A stretch of DNA of 64,000 bases from positions 1,798,001 to 1,862,000 of the forward strand of contig CAWGSA010000002.1 in the NCBI GenBank assembly GCA_963825175.1, written 5' to 3'. Position 1 is the first letter of the stretch. Each line of letters starts with the position of its first letter. The notes beneath the pieces are model-generated. The model searched no databases. It saw nothing but the letters and a program-made list of their open reading frames with translations, and was not told the DNA's origin. This document shows positions 50,822 to 58,748 of this stretch, in pieces. Position numbers and translations under genes: made by a program. The stretch comes from DATFTF01 sp963825175 (GTDB taxonomy: Bacteria > Acidobacteriota > Thermoanaerobaculia > UBA5066 > Gp7-AA6).

Positions 50822-52387
50822 TCAGGGCCGACGGGTGGGAACGGTGCGCGGCGCGTCTGCCGGCCTGTGCGCGGTGGGCGCCACCGAGCTCCTCTCCAGG
50901 CCGCGCGGCATGAGAACGAAGACGTTGAACTCCGGCCCGATGGCGCTCGGAGCAGGCAGGCCGACGGGAGCGGCCGGCGTCGACCCGGCCAGCGGCAGAA
51001 CGAGCGATTTCCCCGTGAACGTCGCCGAAAGCACGGGCGCTCCGAAATAGTTCTGCGCGTCACGCACCTCGTAGGCGGAGCCGCTCGAGAGAATGCCGCC
51101 GACATCGACGAGGACCTCGCTTTGTCCGCCCCAGTTGTAAACGACGATGTTGGCCCGCTTCGCCTCATAGGGGTTCGGGTTCACGAAGACCTGCGTCGTC
51201 GTCGGGCTCTCGGAGAGGTAGGAGTTACCCGGATACCTTCCGGAGCTGAATCCCGCCACCGCACCGAAGAAAGTGTTTCCGGAGATCGTGATGGTCCCAA
51301 ACGCCGGTCCGAGAGTGAGGGTGGTGTCGCCCACGAGGTAGTTGCCGATCGCCGTCGGATTGCAGGAACCGGTCGAGTACCCGAGGTCGAGTTCCCTGCC
51401 GCCGGCTCCAGGCGGGTGGTAGGACATGTTGTCGATGAACCGAGGGTTCTGGGCGACCTGAGCGGACGATGTGCAGCTCGTGGCGGCCGACCTGCCAGAG
51501 CCGAGCAGGAAGTTGGGTTGGTAGCTCCCCGTCTGGTCGAGCCTTCCGTTCTCGAAGGAGACGTTGCGTTCGACTTCGAAGTTGACCAGCCGCCCGTTGG
51601 TCGTATACGCGTGGATTCCGAGACCATAGTTTCGGAACACGATGTTGTCGTCCAGCTTCTTGGTTCCGGTGGAGTTGTTCGCGTAGACACCGTGGTCCAG
51701 CGTGCTGTTGCCGTTGTAATAGATGAGGCAGCCGGCGATCTCGGAATCGGAGGCTCCTTCCCAGAAACCGAAGCCCTGGCCCGTGTCGTGGACAATGAGG
51801 TTGATGAATCTGTTGTGGGGGGCGACGACCTGCAGCCCCTCGGGCCGGGTGCCCTGGCCGCCATTGGGCCGCGGGTTGGAGGAGCTCATGACCTCGAAGT
51901 CGCGGTACTCCGCATAGGATCCGTCGACGGTCAGAATGAACCCGGGTCGGGAGGCGCTCGTGGCGGTCGCCGCGCCGTCGATGCGCGCAAACTCGCCGGG
52001 ATACGAGCGCACGACGATCGCGGCCTCCGCCGAGCCTGTCAGATCGCTGACCAGGCCCGCGGGACCGCTGCTGTAGGTGCCCCCTCGCAGCCAGACCGTG
52101 GCTCCTGGCCGCACGATGGAAGGCTGCGCGAGCGCTGTTGCGAGATTCCACGGGTGTTGAAGACTTCCATCACCCGCCGCGGTGCCGTTGGGCGCCGCGA
52201 AGTATTCCTCCGACGAAGATCCTTCTGCGCGCGGGGTCACCGACCGGACGACGTTCTGTGTGGTCCCGGTGGCCCGCCGCGTCGGTCCCGGTGCAATCCG
52301 GCAAACGCTGATCGACCCCGTCCAGATCGCGGCCGCCGCCGCGAGGCGAAGGAGCCAGACAGCGCTCGGCCGAACGGCATCAACCAT
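50822..52387 (-). CDS. secreted right-handed beta-helix protein (paralogue 3)
   Basis: This 521-residue protein has an N-terminal hydrophobic stretch (LLRLAAAAAIWTGSISVC). The repeat-rich body begins YFAAPNGTAAGDGSLQHPW and includes VWLRGGTY, VVRSYPGEFARIDG, FEVMSSSNPRPNGGQGTRP and GFWEGASDSEIAGCLIYYNG, a parallel beta-helix pattern of pectate-lyase-like proteins. It matches the two upstream paralogues through most of its length, but lacks their C-terminal TPCRxVDTR domain and ends in an Arg/Pro tail. It lies 12 bases after the stop of paralogue 2 and converges on the dioxygenase gene. Possibly a surface-glycan lyase or binding protein. Confidence 0.8.
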   Translation of the reverse strand: MVDAVRPSAVWLLRLAAAAAIWTGSISVCRIAPGPTRRATGTTQNVVRSVTPRAEGSSSEEYFAAPNGTAAGDGSLQHPWNLATALAQPSIVRPGATVWLRGGTYSSGPAGLVSDLTGSAEAAIVVRSYPGEFARIDGAATATSASRPGFILTVDGSYAEYRDFEVMSSSNPRPNGGQGTRPEGLQVVAPHNRFINLIVHDTGQGFGFWEGASDSEIAGCLIYYNGNSTLDHGVYANNSTGTKKLDDNIVFRNYGLGIHAYTTNGRLVNFEVERNVSFENGRLDQTGSYQPNFLLGSGRSAATSCTSSAQVAQNPRFIDNMSYHPPGAGGRELDLGYSTGSCNPTAIGNYLVGDTTLTLGPAFGTITISGNTFFGAVAGFSSGRYPGNSYLSESPTTTQVFVNPNPYEAKRANIVVYNWGGQSEVLVDVGGILSSGSAYEVRDAQNYFGAPVLSATFTGKSLVLPLAGSTPAAPVGLPAPSAIGPEFNVFVLMPRGLERSSVAPTAHRPADAPRTVPTRRP

Positions 52388-52399
52388 TCGCTGGGCTCT

Positions 52400-54172
52400 T
52401 CAGCGGAAGTAGCCGTTGATATCGATGACGAGGTTTGCCGTGCCGGAGCTCTGCCCGCAGTACACCGTCAGGTCCCCGGCCGGCCCGAGCGCGATGACCG
52501 CGTTGTTCGAGCGCGTGTGCCCCGCGGTGTAGTTCACCGTCGAAGTCTGGGTCTGGGGCGTCCCTCCCGGAAAGATCGTCAGGAAGCCGGGGCCGGCCGT
52601 CGGCGACACCACGGTCGCATTGATCGACACGGCCGCGGCCCCGGAGGGGATGCCGCACTGGCCGGCCAAGACGAAGGCCCGGGTTTCTCGAGCCGCGAGG
52701 GTCGGCCCGCCCAGTGGCCCCGTGGGTCGACGCGTATCGACGATGCGGCACGGGGTTACCGTCTGGAAGCTCAACGGGGCCGGGGGCGGAGGAGCCGTCT
52801 GGATCAGAACGAACGCATTGAATTCCGGTCCCGTAGCCGGCGGCGCCGGCAAGCCGACGGGAGTGGCGGGCGTCAGGCCCGTCATCGGCAGGCTGATCGA
52901 GCCGCCCGCGTAGGTGCCCGAAAGCACCGGCGCGCCGAAGTAGTTTTGCGCATTGCGGACTTGGAATTGAGCGCCGGGAAAAAGAACGGAGCCGATGTCG
53001 ACGTTGACGGCACTCTGGTTGGCCCAGTTATACACGACGATCTGAGCCCGTCCCGCCTCGTAGGGGTTCGGGCGGACGAAGACCTGCGTCGTGGTCGGCC
53101 GGGCGGAGAGATAGGTATTGCTCGGATAGGTCCCGGAGCTGAAGCCGGAGACGGGTCCGTAGAACGTGTTGCCCGAAATCGTGATCGTGCCGAAGGCCGG
53201 TCCCAGCGTGAGCGTCGTGTCGCCGACGAGATAGTTGCCGGTGGCCGTTGGATTGCAGGAACCCGTGGAGTAGCCGAGGTCGATCTCTCGGCCGCCGGCT
53301 CCGCGCGGATGGTAGGAATCGTTATCGATGAACTTCGGGTTCTGCGCAACCTGCGGAGAGGAGTTGCAGCTCGTGCCGGCGCCCTGGCCGGAGCCGAGAA
53401 GGAAATTGGGCACGTAGCTCATGCTCTGGTTCAGTTTGCCGTTGTCGAACGCGATGTTGCGCTCGATCTCGAAGTTGTTGAGATGTCCGTTGGTGGTGTA
53501 AGCGTGGAGGCCCAGACCGTAATTGCGGAAGATGATGTTGTCGTTGATCTTCTTCGTTCCATTGAGATTGTTGGTGTAGATACCGTGGTCGAGGGCGCTG
53601 TTGCCGTTGTAGTAAACGAGGCATCCGGTGATCTCCGAGTCCGGAGCTCCCTCCCAGAATCCCATCCCCTGTCCGGTGTCATGGACCACCAGGTTGACGA
53701 TCTTATTATCGGGGCCGACGATCTGGAGTCCCTCCGGCCGGATGGATTGACCGCCGTTGGGATTGGGATTGGAAGAGCTCATGACCTCGAAGTCGCGGTA
53801 GACGGCGCAGGAGCCCTGAACCGTCAGGATGAAACCCGGGTCCGACTGACTGGACGGGATACTGGCGCCGTCGAGGCGCGCGAACTCGCCGGGGTAGGAG
53901 CGCAGAACGATCGGGTGAACGCAGGGAGAGTCGCCGCTCAGGTCGCTGACGAAGGCGCCCGGGTAGGTGCCTCCTCTCAACCAGATCGTGTCGCCGGGGC
54001 GGACAGACAGGGGCTGCGCCAGCGCCGTCGCCAAGTCCCAGGGAGTCAACAGCCCCCCGGTCCACGTGGCGTGCCCGCCGGGAGAGACGTAGAAGTCGGA
54101 GGCTGCCAGAAAGGCCGAAAAGAGCAGTTCTCCTACGACGAACCCCAGGAATCGGGTTGCTGTCGGGGGCAT
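52400..54172 (-). CDS. secreted right-handed beta-helix protein with C-terminal TPCRIVDTR domain (paralogue 2)
   Basis: This 590-residue protein starts with a signal segment (FVVGELLFSAFLAASDFYVSP), then a beta-helix of about 430 residues (TIWLRGGTYPGAFVSDL, NKIVNLVVHDTGQGMGFW, YYNGNSALDHGIYTNN, GNYLVGDTTLTLGPAFGTI). After a short Pro-rich linker it closes with a 115-residue domain from TPCRIVDTRRPTGPLGG to VIDINGYFR. That domain is known from secreted proteins of Acidobacteriota-like genomes, where it may aid anchoring or secretion (role unproven). It heads a two-gene minus-strand unit with paralogue 3. Confidence 0.82.
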   Translation of the reverse strand: MPPTATRFLGFVVGELLFSAFLAASDFYVSPGGHATWTGGLLTPWDLATALAQPLSVRPGDTIWLRGGTYPGAFVSDLSGDSPCVHPIVLRSYPGEFARLDGASIPSSQSDPGFILTVQGSCAVYRDFEVMSSSNPNPNGGQSIRPEGLQIVGPDNKIVNLVVHDTGQGMGFWEGAPDSEITGCLVYYNGNSALDHGIYTNNLNGTKKINDNIIFRNYGLGLHAYTTNGHLNNFEIERNIAFDNGKLNQSMSYVPNFLLGSGQGAGTSCNSSPQVAQNPKFIDNDSYHPRGAGGREIDLGYSTGSCNPTATGNYLVGDTTLTLGPAFGTITISGNTFYGPVSGFSSGTYPSNTYLSARPTTTQVFVRPNPYEAGRAQIVVYNWANQSAVNVDIGSVLFPGAQFQVRNAQNYFGAPVLSGTYAGGSISLPMTGLTPATPVGLPAPPATGPEFNAFVLIQTAPPPPAPLSFQTVTPCRIVDTRRPTGPLGGPTLAARETRAFVLAGQCGIPSGAAAVSINATVVSPTAGPGFLTIFPGGTPQTQTSTVNYTAGHTRSNNAVIALGPAGDLTVYCGQSSGTANLVIDINGYFR

Positions 54173-54289
54173 TATCGAGAATTGTAATCCGCTCCGAGGC
54201 CGTTGGGGGGGGCTTTATCTATCCCTCAGGCGATGCTCTTGTACTGCGCCGCGGCCAGGCGCGGGAAAGGACGTCCCACCTGGGCGCGG

Positions 54290-56362
54290 CTACTGGAAAT
54301 ACCCTCCGACGTCCAGGATGAGATCGACCTTACCGGACGCCTGGCCGCAGAAGACGGCCAGATCCCCCGAAGCGCCGAGCGAGACGATGCTGTGGTCCGC
54401 GCGAGTCCGGCCGACGCCGTAAGTGACCGTGGACGTCGTCGGACGAATCGTTCCCCCCGGATACAAGGTCAGATACCCCGGAGCCGTTGGGCCAGCGACT
54501 GTGGCATTGAGCGAGAGCGCTCTTGCCGTGGCTGGAATCCCGCACTGGTTGACGAGCACGAAGGTCCGGCTCGCTCCCGCCGCCAGAGACGGGCCGCCCA
54601 GAGGCCCGGACGGCAAGCGCGTGTCCACCAGACGGCACGGCGTCGTGGTGTAGAAGAACAGAGCCTTCGGTGTGGGCGTGCGAGTGGGCGTCGGGGTCGG
54701 CGGAGCCGGGGTCGACGTGCGCGTTGGCGTGGGAGACGGGGGAGGCGCGGTCGCCGTGCGCGTGGGCGTGCGTGACGGGGGAGGCGCCGTGGGCGTGCGT
54801 GTGGGCGTGGGTGACGGAGGAGGCGCCGTGGCTGTCCGTGTGGGCGTCGAAGACGGAGGAGGCGGGGTGGGAGTTCGGGTCGGGGTGGGCGTGGGCGTCG
54901 GGGGAGGCGCGGTCGCCGTCGGTGTCGGCGTTGCCATTGGGGCGAGGGCTCGAACGACGAAAACGTTGAACTCGGGGCCGGTGGAGCCGGGTGTCGGCTG
55001 CCCGACCGGAGTGGCCGGCGTCAAACCCGTGAGCGGTAGCGTGACCTGGCCGCCGTTGTAGGTGCCCGACAGGACGGGGCTCGCGAAATAATTCTGGGCG
55101 TTGCGAATCTCGAAGTTGGTCCCGGGAGCAAGGACGGAGCTCAAGTCGACGCCCACGGACGCCGAAAGGTCCCAGTTGTAGACGACGACATGGGCCCGGC
55201 CGGCCTCGTACGGATTGGGCCGGAGGAAGACTCGGACGCCGGTCGGTCGACTGGAGAGGTAGACGTTGCTCGGGTAGCTGCCGGAGCTGAATCCGGCGAT
55301 CGAACCGTAGAAGGTATTTCCGCTGAGGGTGATCGTTCCGAAGGCGGGCCCGAGAGTCAGGGTCGTGTCGCCCACCAGGTAGTTGCCGGTGGCCGTGGGA
55401 TTGCAGGATCCGGTGGAGTAGCCCAGGTCCAATTCACGCCCGCCCGCCCCGCGGGGATGGTACGAGTAGTTGTCGAGAAATTTGGGATTTTGAGCCACCT
55501 GGGGCGAAGACGTGCAGCTGGTCGCCGCGGCCTGGCCGGATCCGAGGAGCATGTTGGGTTTGTACGCCCCGGTCGGATTGAGCCGGCCATTGACGAACGT
55601 CACATTGCCCTCGATGTCGAAGTTGTTCAGGTGGCCGTTGGTCGTGTACGCGTGGATGCCAAGGCCATAGTTACGGAAGACGATGTTGTCGAGCAGACGC
55701 TTGGTCCCGGTCAGGTTGTTGGCGTAAACACCGTGGTCGAGTGTGCTGTTGCCGTTGTAGTAAATCAGGCAGCCGGAGATCTCGGAGTCCGGTGCGCCCT
55801 CCCAGAATCCGAATCCCTGCCCGAGATCGTGCACGACCAGGTTGATGAACTTGTTGTCCGGGCCGATGACCTGGAGCCCCTGGGGTCGCGTGCCCTGTCC
55901 TCCGTCGGGCGCGGGATTGCTCGAGCTCATGACCTCGAAGTCGCGGTAGACCGCATACGCGCCCTCGACGGTGAGGACGCTCGTGGGCAGATCGGTGGCC
56001 GGAATGGTGCCGCCGTCCAGACGGGCAAACTCTCCGGGGTAGGAGCGCAGTTGGATGGGCGCGGAGAGCGAACCTGTCAAGACGCTGTCGAAGGCTCCGC
56101 TGTACGTGCCGCCCCTCAGCCAGATCGTGTCGCCCGGGCGGATCGCCGCGGGTTGAGCCAGTGCGGTTGCGAGGGTCCACGGGCTGCCCAGAGAGCCGTT
56201 TCCAGAGCCTCCCGCGGTGGGAGAGACGTAAAAGTCCGTTGCGAAGGCCTTCGACCCCGGCGCCAGCAGGAGAAGCACGATCGCGGCGAGTGCCGGCCTC
56301 CAACCCGCCCGGTCCGCAGGCGAGGTGGGAGTGGGCGATCGCGCACGGTGGATACCACGCAC
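54290..56362 (-). CDS. secreted right-handed beta-helix protein with PT-rich linker (paralogue 1)
   Basis: This 690-residue paralogue has a clear signal peptide (ALAAIVLLLLAPGSKAFA) and a beta-helix starting DFYVSPTAGGSGNGSLGSPW. A long Pro/Thr-rich linker (about 475-565) follows, then the same C-terminal domain TPCRLVDTRLPSGPLGG to LILDVGGYFQ. Its beta-helix segment is very similar to the other two paralogues (for example FINLVVHDLGQGFGFWEGAP, NSTLDHGVYANNLTGTK). It is the first of three tandem copies and is divergent from the LuxR-type regulator gene, with a 612-base intergenic region between them. Confidence 0.83.
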   Translation of the reverse strand: MRGIHRARSPTPTSPADRAGWRPALAAIVLLLLAPGSKAFATDFYVSPTAGGSGNGSLGSPWTLATALAQPAAIRPGDTIWLRGGTYSGAFDSVLTGSLSAPIQLRSYPGEFARLDGGTIPATDLPTSVLTVEGAYAVYRDFEVMSSSNPAPDGGQGTRPQGLQVIGPDNKFINLVVHDLGQGFGFWEGAPDSEISGCLIYYNGNSTLDHGVYANNLTGTKRLLDNIVFRNYGLGIHAYTTNGHLNNFDIEGNVTFVNGRLNPTGAYKPNMLLGSGQAAATSCTSSPQVAQNPKFLDNYSYHPRGAGGRELDLGYSTGSCNPTATGNYLVGDTTLTLGPAFGTITLSGNTFYGSIAGFSSGSYPSNVYLSSRPTGVRVFLRPNPYEAGRAHVVVYNWDLSASVGVDLSSVLAPGTNFEIRNAQNYFASPVLSGTYNGGQVTLPLTGLTPATPVGQPTPGSTGPEFNVFVVRALAPMATPTPTATAPPPTPTPTPTRTPTPPPPSSTPTRTATAPPPSPTPTRTPTAPPPSRTPTRTATAPPPSPTPTRTSTPAPPTPTPTRTPTPKALFFYTTTPCRLVDTRLPSGPLGGPSLAAGASRTFVLVNQCGIPATARALSLNATVAGPTAPGYLTLYPGGTIRPTTSTVTYGVGRTRADHSIVSLGASGDLAVFCGQASGKVDLILDVGGYFQ
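54670..54935. repeat. 39-bp tandem repeats encoding a Pro/Thr-rich linker
   Basis: Within paralogue 1 the sequence repeats with a 39-base period (13 residues on the minus strand, for example ATAPPPSPTPTRT, PTAPPPSRTPTRT, ATAPPPSPTPTRT). About five units are recognisable, flanked by shorter PT repeats. Units differ by a few bases. The linker separates the beta-helix from the C-terminal domain and probably varies in length between strains by repeat gain or loss. Confidence 0.75.
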
Positions 56363-56974
56363 GCGTTCAGGGTAGCGGCTCGATGAAAGGAAAAACTACT
56401 GCTCGGGCAGCCCAAAAAAGGACAGGCTCGAGCACTGTACGGCGCACTGTCCCTGAGGGCAGCGGTGGTCTTGAGGTCAGTCGCCCGGGGGGCTCGGTTG
56501 GTGGACCCGGCCACGAAACGCCGCGGCACCGGCGTGCGGGCGCTCTCGAGTCTCGCCCGAAGGGGGCTTGTGGCTCGAGTGAAGATCTCGGATCGCCGAG
56601 CGCCGATGTCGCCGCGTTGAATGTGTTCGTCTCTCATCTCAAACGTGAACCGATCGCCCGACCGGCTCCCGCGCCTCCGGGGCGCGAGCCCTCCCTCGCT
56701 CGAGGATCTCTGTCAGAATCCCTTCCGGGGCCTGTCGTGCTCTCTGGATCGAACCGATGGTGAAGCGTTCGGTGAATTCGTTCGCGGAGCCCGTGACAGG
56801 GCTTGCTCGTCGACGGGTGGGAAGTCGGGGGGCCCTCGAGAGGCTCGCCCGCACTGGCGCGGTTCAGCGGGCTCGCGGCAGACGGGGCTCCGTGGCCGGG
56901 ACGGTCGAATGGGGAGTTCGGATCCTGCTCGGCTGTGCCATTCTGCAGGCCTTGGCCGGTCGCATCGACGAGCT
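56363..56974. other. intergenic region between divergent beta-helix and LuxR genes
   Basis: The 612 bases separate the minus-strand start at 56362 from the plus-strand regulator start at 56975. It must contain promoters for both. A palindromic element lies at 56418-56453. The plus-strand motif TCGAACCGATGG (56748-56759) recurs at the other regulator gene. A frame with ATG at 56757 reaches the regulator start, otherwise nothing coding is convincing. Confidence 0.5.
56418..56453. repeat. REP-like imperfect palindrome GGACAG/CTGTCC
   Basis: GGACAG (56420-56425) is complementary to CTGTCC (56447-56452), with 21 bases between them that contain two copies of GCACTGT. An A-run (56414-56419) precedes it; read on the minus strand this is a stem followed by six T, terminator-like. 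The core matches the stem at 7466-7486. It may be a REP-type element or a leader attenuator for the minus-strand gene. Confidence 0.4.
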
Positions 56975-56978
56975 ATGA
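56757..56978 (+). CDS. doubtful small ORF coupled to LuxR gene
   Basis: This 73-residue frame starts at ATG 56757, directly in the motif shared with the second regulator, and ends with a stop overlapping the regulator ATG (ATGA). It contains one hydrophobic stretch near the end (VEWGVRILLGCAILQALAG) and is otherwise basic. No family is recognised. The stop-start overlap and shared start motif are the only support; it may be chance in GC-rich sequence. Confidence 0.25.
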   Translation: MVKRSVNSFAEPVTGLARRRVGSRGALERLARTGAVQRARGRRGSVAGTVEWGVRILLGCAILQALAGRIDEL

Positions 56979-57721
56979 GGAACCGCACGTCCGTTGGCTC
57001 GAAGCAAAGGGCCGCCCCCGAGCCGGCCGGTCCGCGCGAAAGCGTTGACAGCAGTGGACGGCACCGCAGGGTCTGCCTGGTCGCTTTCCATCCGCTCGTC
57101 CTCGCCGAGTTCCAACGACGGCTGAGCCCGGGTTCGTTTCGAACGACGTGCCGTCGACTGGAACTGGATCCCTCCGGGCAGCTCAAGCCCGTCGCCGTTC
57201 CACCCGCCTCCGTCTACGTGCTGGAGGCCCATGCCGTGACCGCCAACACCGAGGCCGCGATCGCGGCGCTGCGGGCTGGCGGGCCCCGCCGGCGGCTGCT
57301 GGCCGTGGCCGAACGGCTGGACGAGGACAGTTCCTTCTCACTGCTGCGATGGGGCGTGAAGGGCCTCCTCGCCTTCTCGGACACCATCGATCAATTGCCG
57401 AGCGCCGTCGAAGAGGTGGCTCGCGGCGGCTTCTGGGTACCTCGGCCTATTCTGTCCCGCTTCGTCGAAACCACGCTCGCGTCGGCCCCGCAGCCGCTGA
57501 TGGCCCCCGCCGGCCGACGGTTGAGCGCCCGTGAGGAACAGGTCCGCGACCTGCTGCTCGAGAATCTGTCCAATCGGGAGATCGCCGATCGGCTGCACAT
57601 GTCTCAGCGAACGGTGAAGTTCCACGTCTCCAACTTGCTGGCTAAGTTTGGGGTTAAGCGGCGAGCCGACTTGATCGTTTTGAGTTACACCTCCGGGCGA
57701 CGGGAAGAGGGCGAGAACTGA
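56975..57721 (+). CDS. LuxR-type regulator with degenerate receiver domain (1)
   Basis: This 248-residue protein starts with a basic 30-residue N-terminus, then a receiver-like domain (about 31-150) without the acidic pair: VCLVAFHPLVLAEF instead of V-DDHP, and YVLEAHAV where the phospho-aspartate would be. The LuxR HTH is intact (about 180-240; LSAREEQVRDLLLENLSNREIADRLHMS, then RTVKFHVSNLLAKFGVKRRADLI). It probably senses something other than phosphorylation. The downstream paralogue shares the same design. Divergent from the beta-helix genes, which are a plausible target. Confidence 0.85.
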   Translation: MRNRTSVGSKQRAAPEPAGPRESVDSSGRHRRVCLVAFHPLVLAEFQRRLSPGSFRTTCRRLELDPSGQLKPVAVPPASVYVLEAHAVTANTEAAIAALRAGGPRRRLLAVAERLDEDSSFSLLRWGVKGLLAFSDTIDQLPSAVEEVARGGFWVPRPILSRFVETTLASAPQPLMAPAGRRLSAREEQVRDLLLENLSNREIADRLHMSQRTVKFHVSNLLAKFGVKRRADLIVLSYTSGRREEGEN

Positions 57722-57922
57722 GGGATCCGACGCATCTTCGCAATCCGTGGCGTCCGGGAACCGCCGGCCGCCGCTTCCTTGGTCCCTGCGCGCCCGATCC
57801 CGAAGTCTTCCCGGATGAGCCGGGCTGGCGAGACCGCGCGGTGCGTCGGGCGGGGGCGCGAACTCAATGACTCCTGAACCGCCTTTCCCGCAGAGGGACC
57901 CACTGGACCAGGGGGAACGGAA

Positions 57923-57977
57923 CCCTGACCCAATGGACCTGTCCGTTCGGTCAGGATGTCAGTTGCAAGGGTCAGGG
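57923..57977. promoter_or_regulatory. 9-bp inverted repeat upstream of LuxR gene 2
   Basis: CCCTGACCC (57923-57931) is the exact reverse complement of GGGTCAGGG (57969-57977), separated by 37 bases. It lies 22 bases before the likely ATG at 57999, so it overlaps the promoter or 5' leader of the regulator. It could be an operator, for example for autoregulation, or an mRNA stem. The spacing between half-site centres is 46 bases, about four helical turns. Confidence 0.4.
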
Positions 57978-57998
57978 GAATCGGTTAGGCTCGAACCG

Positions 57999-58664
57999 AT
58001 GGCGAATGGGGAGAAGGCCAGCGGCCCAACCGTCTGTCTGTATGCGGCCCACCCGCTCGCCCTGGTGGAGCTCGAGCAGTCGCTGGCTGACCACGGGTTC
58101 CGGGTCCAGGCGCGCCGGCCCGAGCTCGATGGCTCGTTCGCCGGCCCGGAACGGCTGCCTCGGGCTTCCGCTTATGTCCTCGATCTGCCGTCCCAGCGCG
58201 CTGTGGGCACAGTCGTTTCACGGATTCTCGACCTCCATCCCGGCGCCCGGATCCTGGTCGTGGGGGACAAGTTCGACGACCCGACCGCGTTCTCATTGCT
58301 GCGTTCCGGCGTCAAGGGTTTCATCCGCTATGCGGACACGCGCCAGAGCCTGGGACGGGCCGTCGAGGCGCTCTTGGGGGACGGCTATTGGGCGGCCCGT
58401 TCGCTGCTCTCTCGGTTTATCGAGCATTCGCTGGGCGGAGCCTCGCGGCCGCGGGGGGCCCAGGGGGGGATCGCGCTGTCCGGCCGTGAACGGGAGGTCC
58501 TGGACCTCATTCTCGAAAACCTCTCGAACAAGGAAATTGCCAGTCGCCTGCACATCAGTCCTCGGACGGCCAAGTTCCATGTCTCGAACCTGCTGGTCAA
58601 GCACGGTGTCCGAAAGCGGGCGGAGCTGATCGTCCTGCGGTTCGCTTTGGCCCCCCACGCTTAG
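57999..58664 (+). CDS. LuxR-type regulator with degenerate receiver domain (2)
   Basis: This 221-residue paralogue of the previous regulator has TVCLYAAHPLALVELEQSLADHGF, where the acidic pair is again replaced (AAHP), but it keeps an aspartate at the phosphorylation strand (YVLDLPSQ) and a conserved lysine (SGVKGFI). The HTH is LSGREREVLDLILENLSNKEIASRLHIS, then RTAKFHVSNLLVKHGVRKRAELI. ATG at 57999 is chosen because upstream residues from the ATG at 57867 are not conserved and because TCGAACCGATGG is shared with the region ahead of regulator 1. No good ribosome site precedes it, so a leaderless or near-leaderless message is possible. Confidence 0.83.
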   Translation: MANGEKASGPTVCLYAAHPLALVELEQSLADHGFRVQARRPELDGSFAGPERLPRASAYVLDLPSQRAVGTVVSRILDLHPGARILVVGDKFDDPTAFSLLRSGVKGFIRYADTRQSLGRAVEALLGDGYWAARSLLSRFIEHSLGGASRPRGAQGGIALSGREREVLDLILENLSNKEIASRLHISPRTAKFHVSNLLVKHGVRKRAELIVLRFALAPHA

Positions 58665-58706
58665 GAGGCGGGTCGGGCCCTGCGCCCCGTCCCGCTTGGC
58701 TTTTCG

Positions 58707-58739
58707 AAGCCCTCTCCGTTTGACAAGCGGAGGGGGCTT
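58707..58739 (+). other. 12-bp inverted repeat surrounding the rplM -35 element
   Basis: AAGCCCTCTCCG (58707-58718) pairs with CGGAGGGGGCTT (58728-58739) with one G-T type mismatch around a 9-base loop. There is no clean T-run on either side. As RNA from the regulator gene it could act as a terminator-like end; as DNA it frames the rplM promoter so that its -35 hexamer lies in the loop. Confidence 0.55.
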
Positions 58740-58748
58740 GCGTATTCT
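58720..58748 (+). promoter_or_regulatory. sigma70-type promoter for rplM-rpsI
   Basis: A perfect -35 hexamer TTGACA (58720-58725) is followed after exactly 17 bases by TATTCT (58743-58748), four of six -10 consensus bases. The transcription start would be near 58755, leaving a leader of about 70 bases before rplM. This is the best promoter in the window and fits strong ribosomal protein expression. Confidence 0.75.

Noticed and set aside
50867..54187. A 1106-residue open frame on the plus strand opposite the beta-helix genes
   Set aside because: It lies exactly opposite two genes with signal peptides and clear fold motifs. Its translation is low-complexity Arg/Gly/Val-rich, typical of antisense frames in GC-rich DNA.
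54670..54935. CRISPR-like regular repeats
   Set aside because: Repeats are contiguous with no unique spacers, remain in frame, and encode a Pro/Thr-rich linker.
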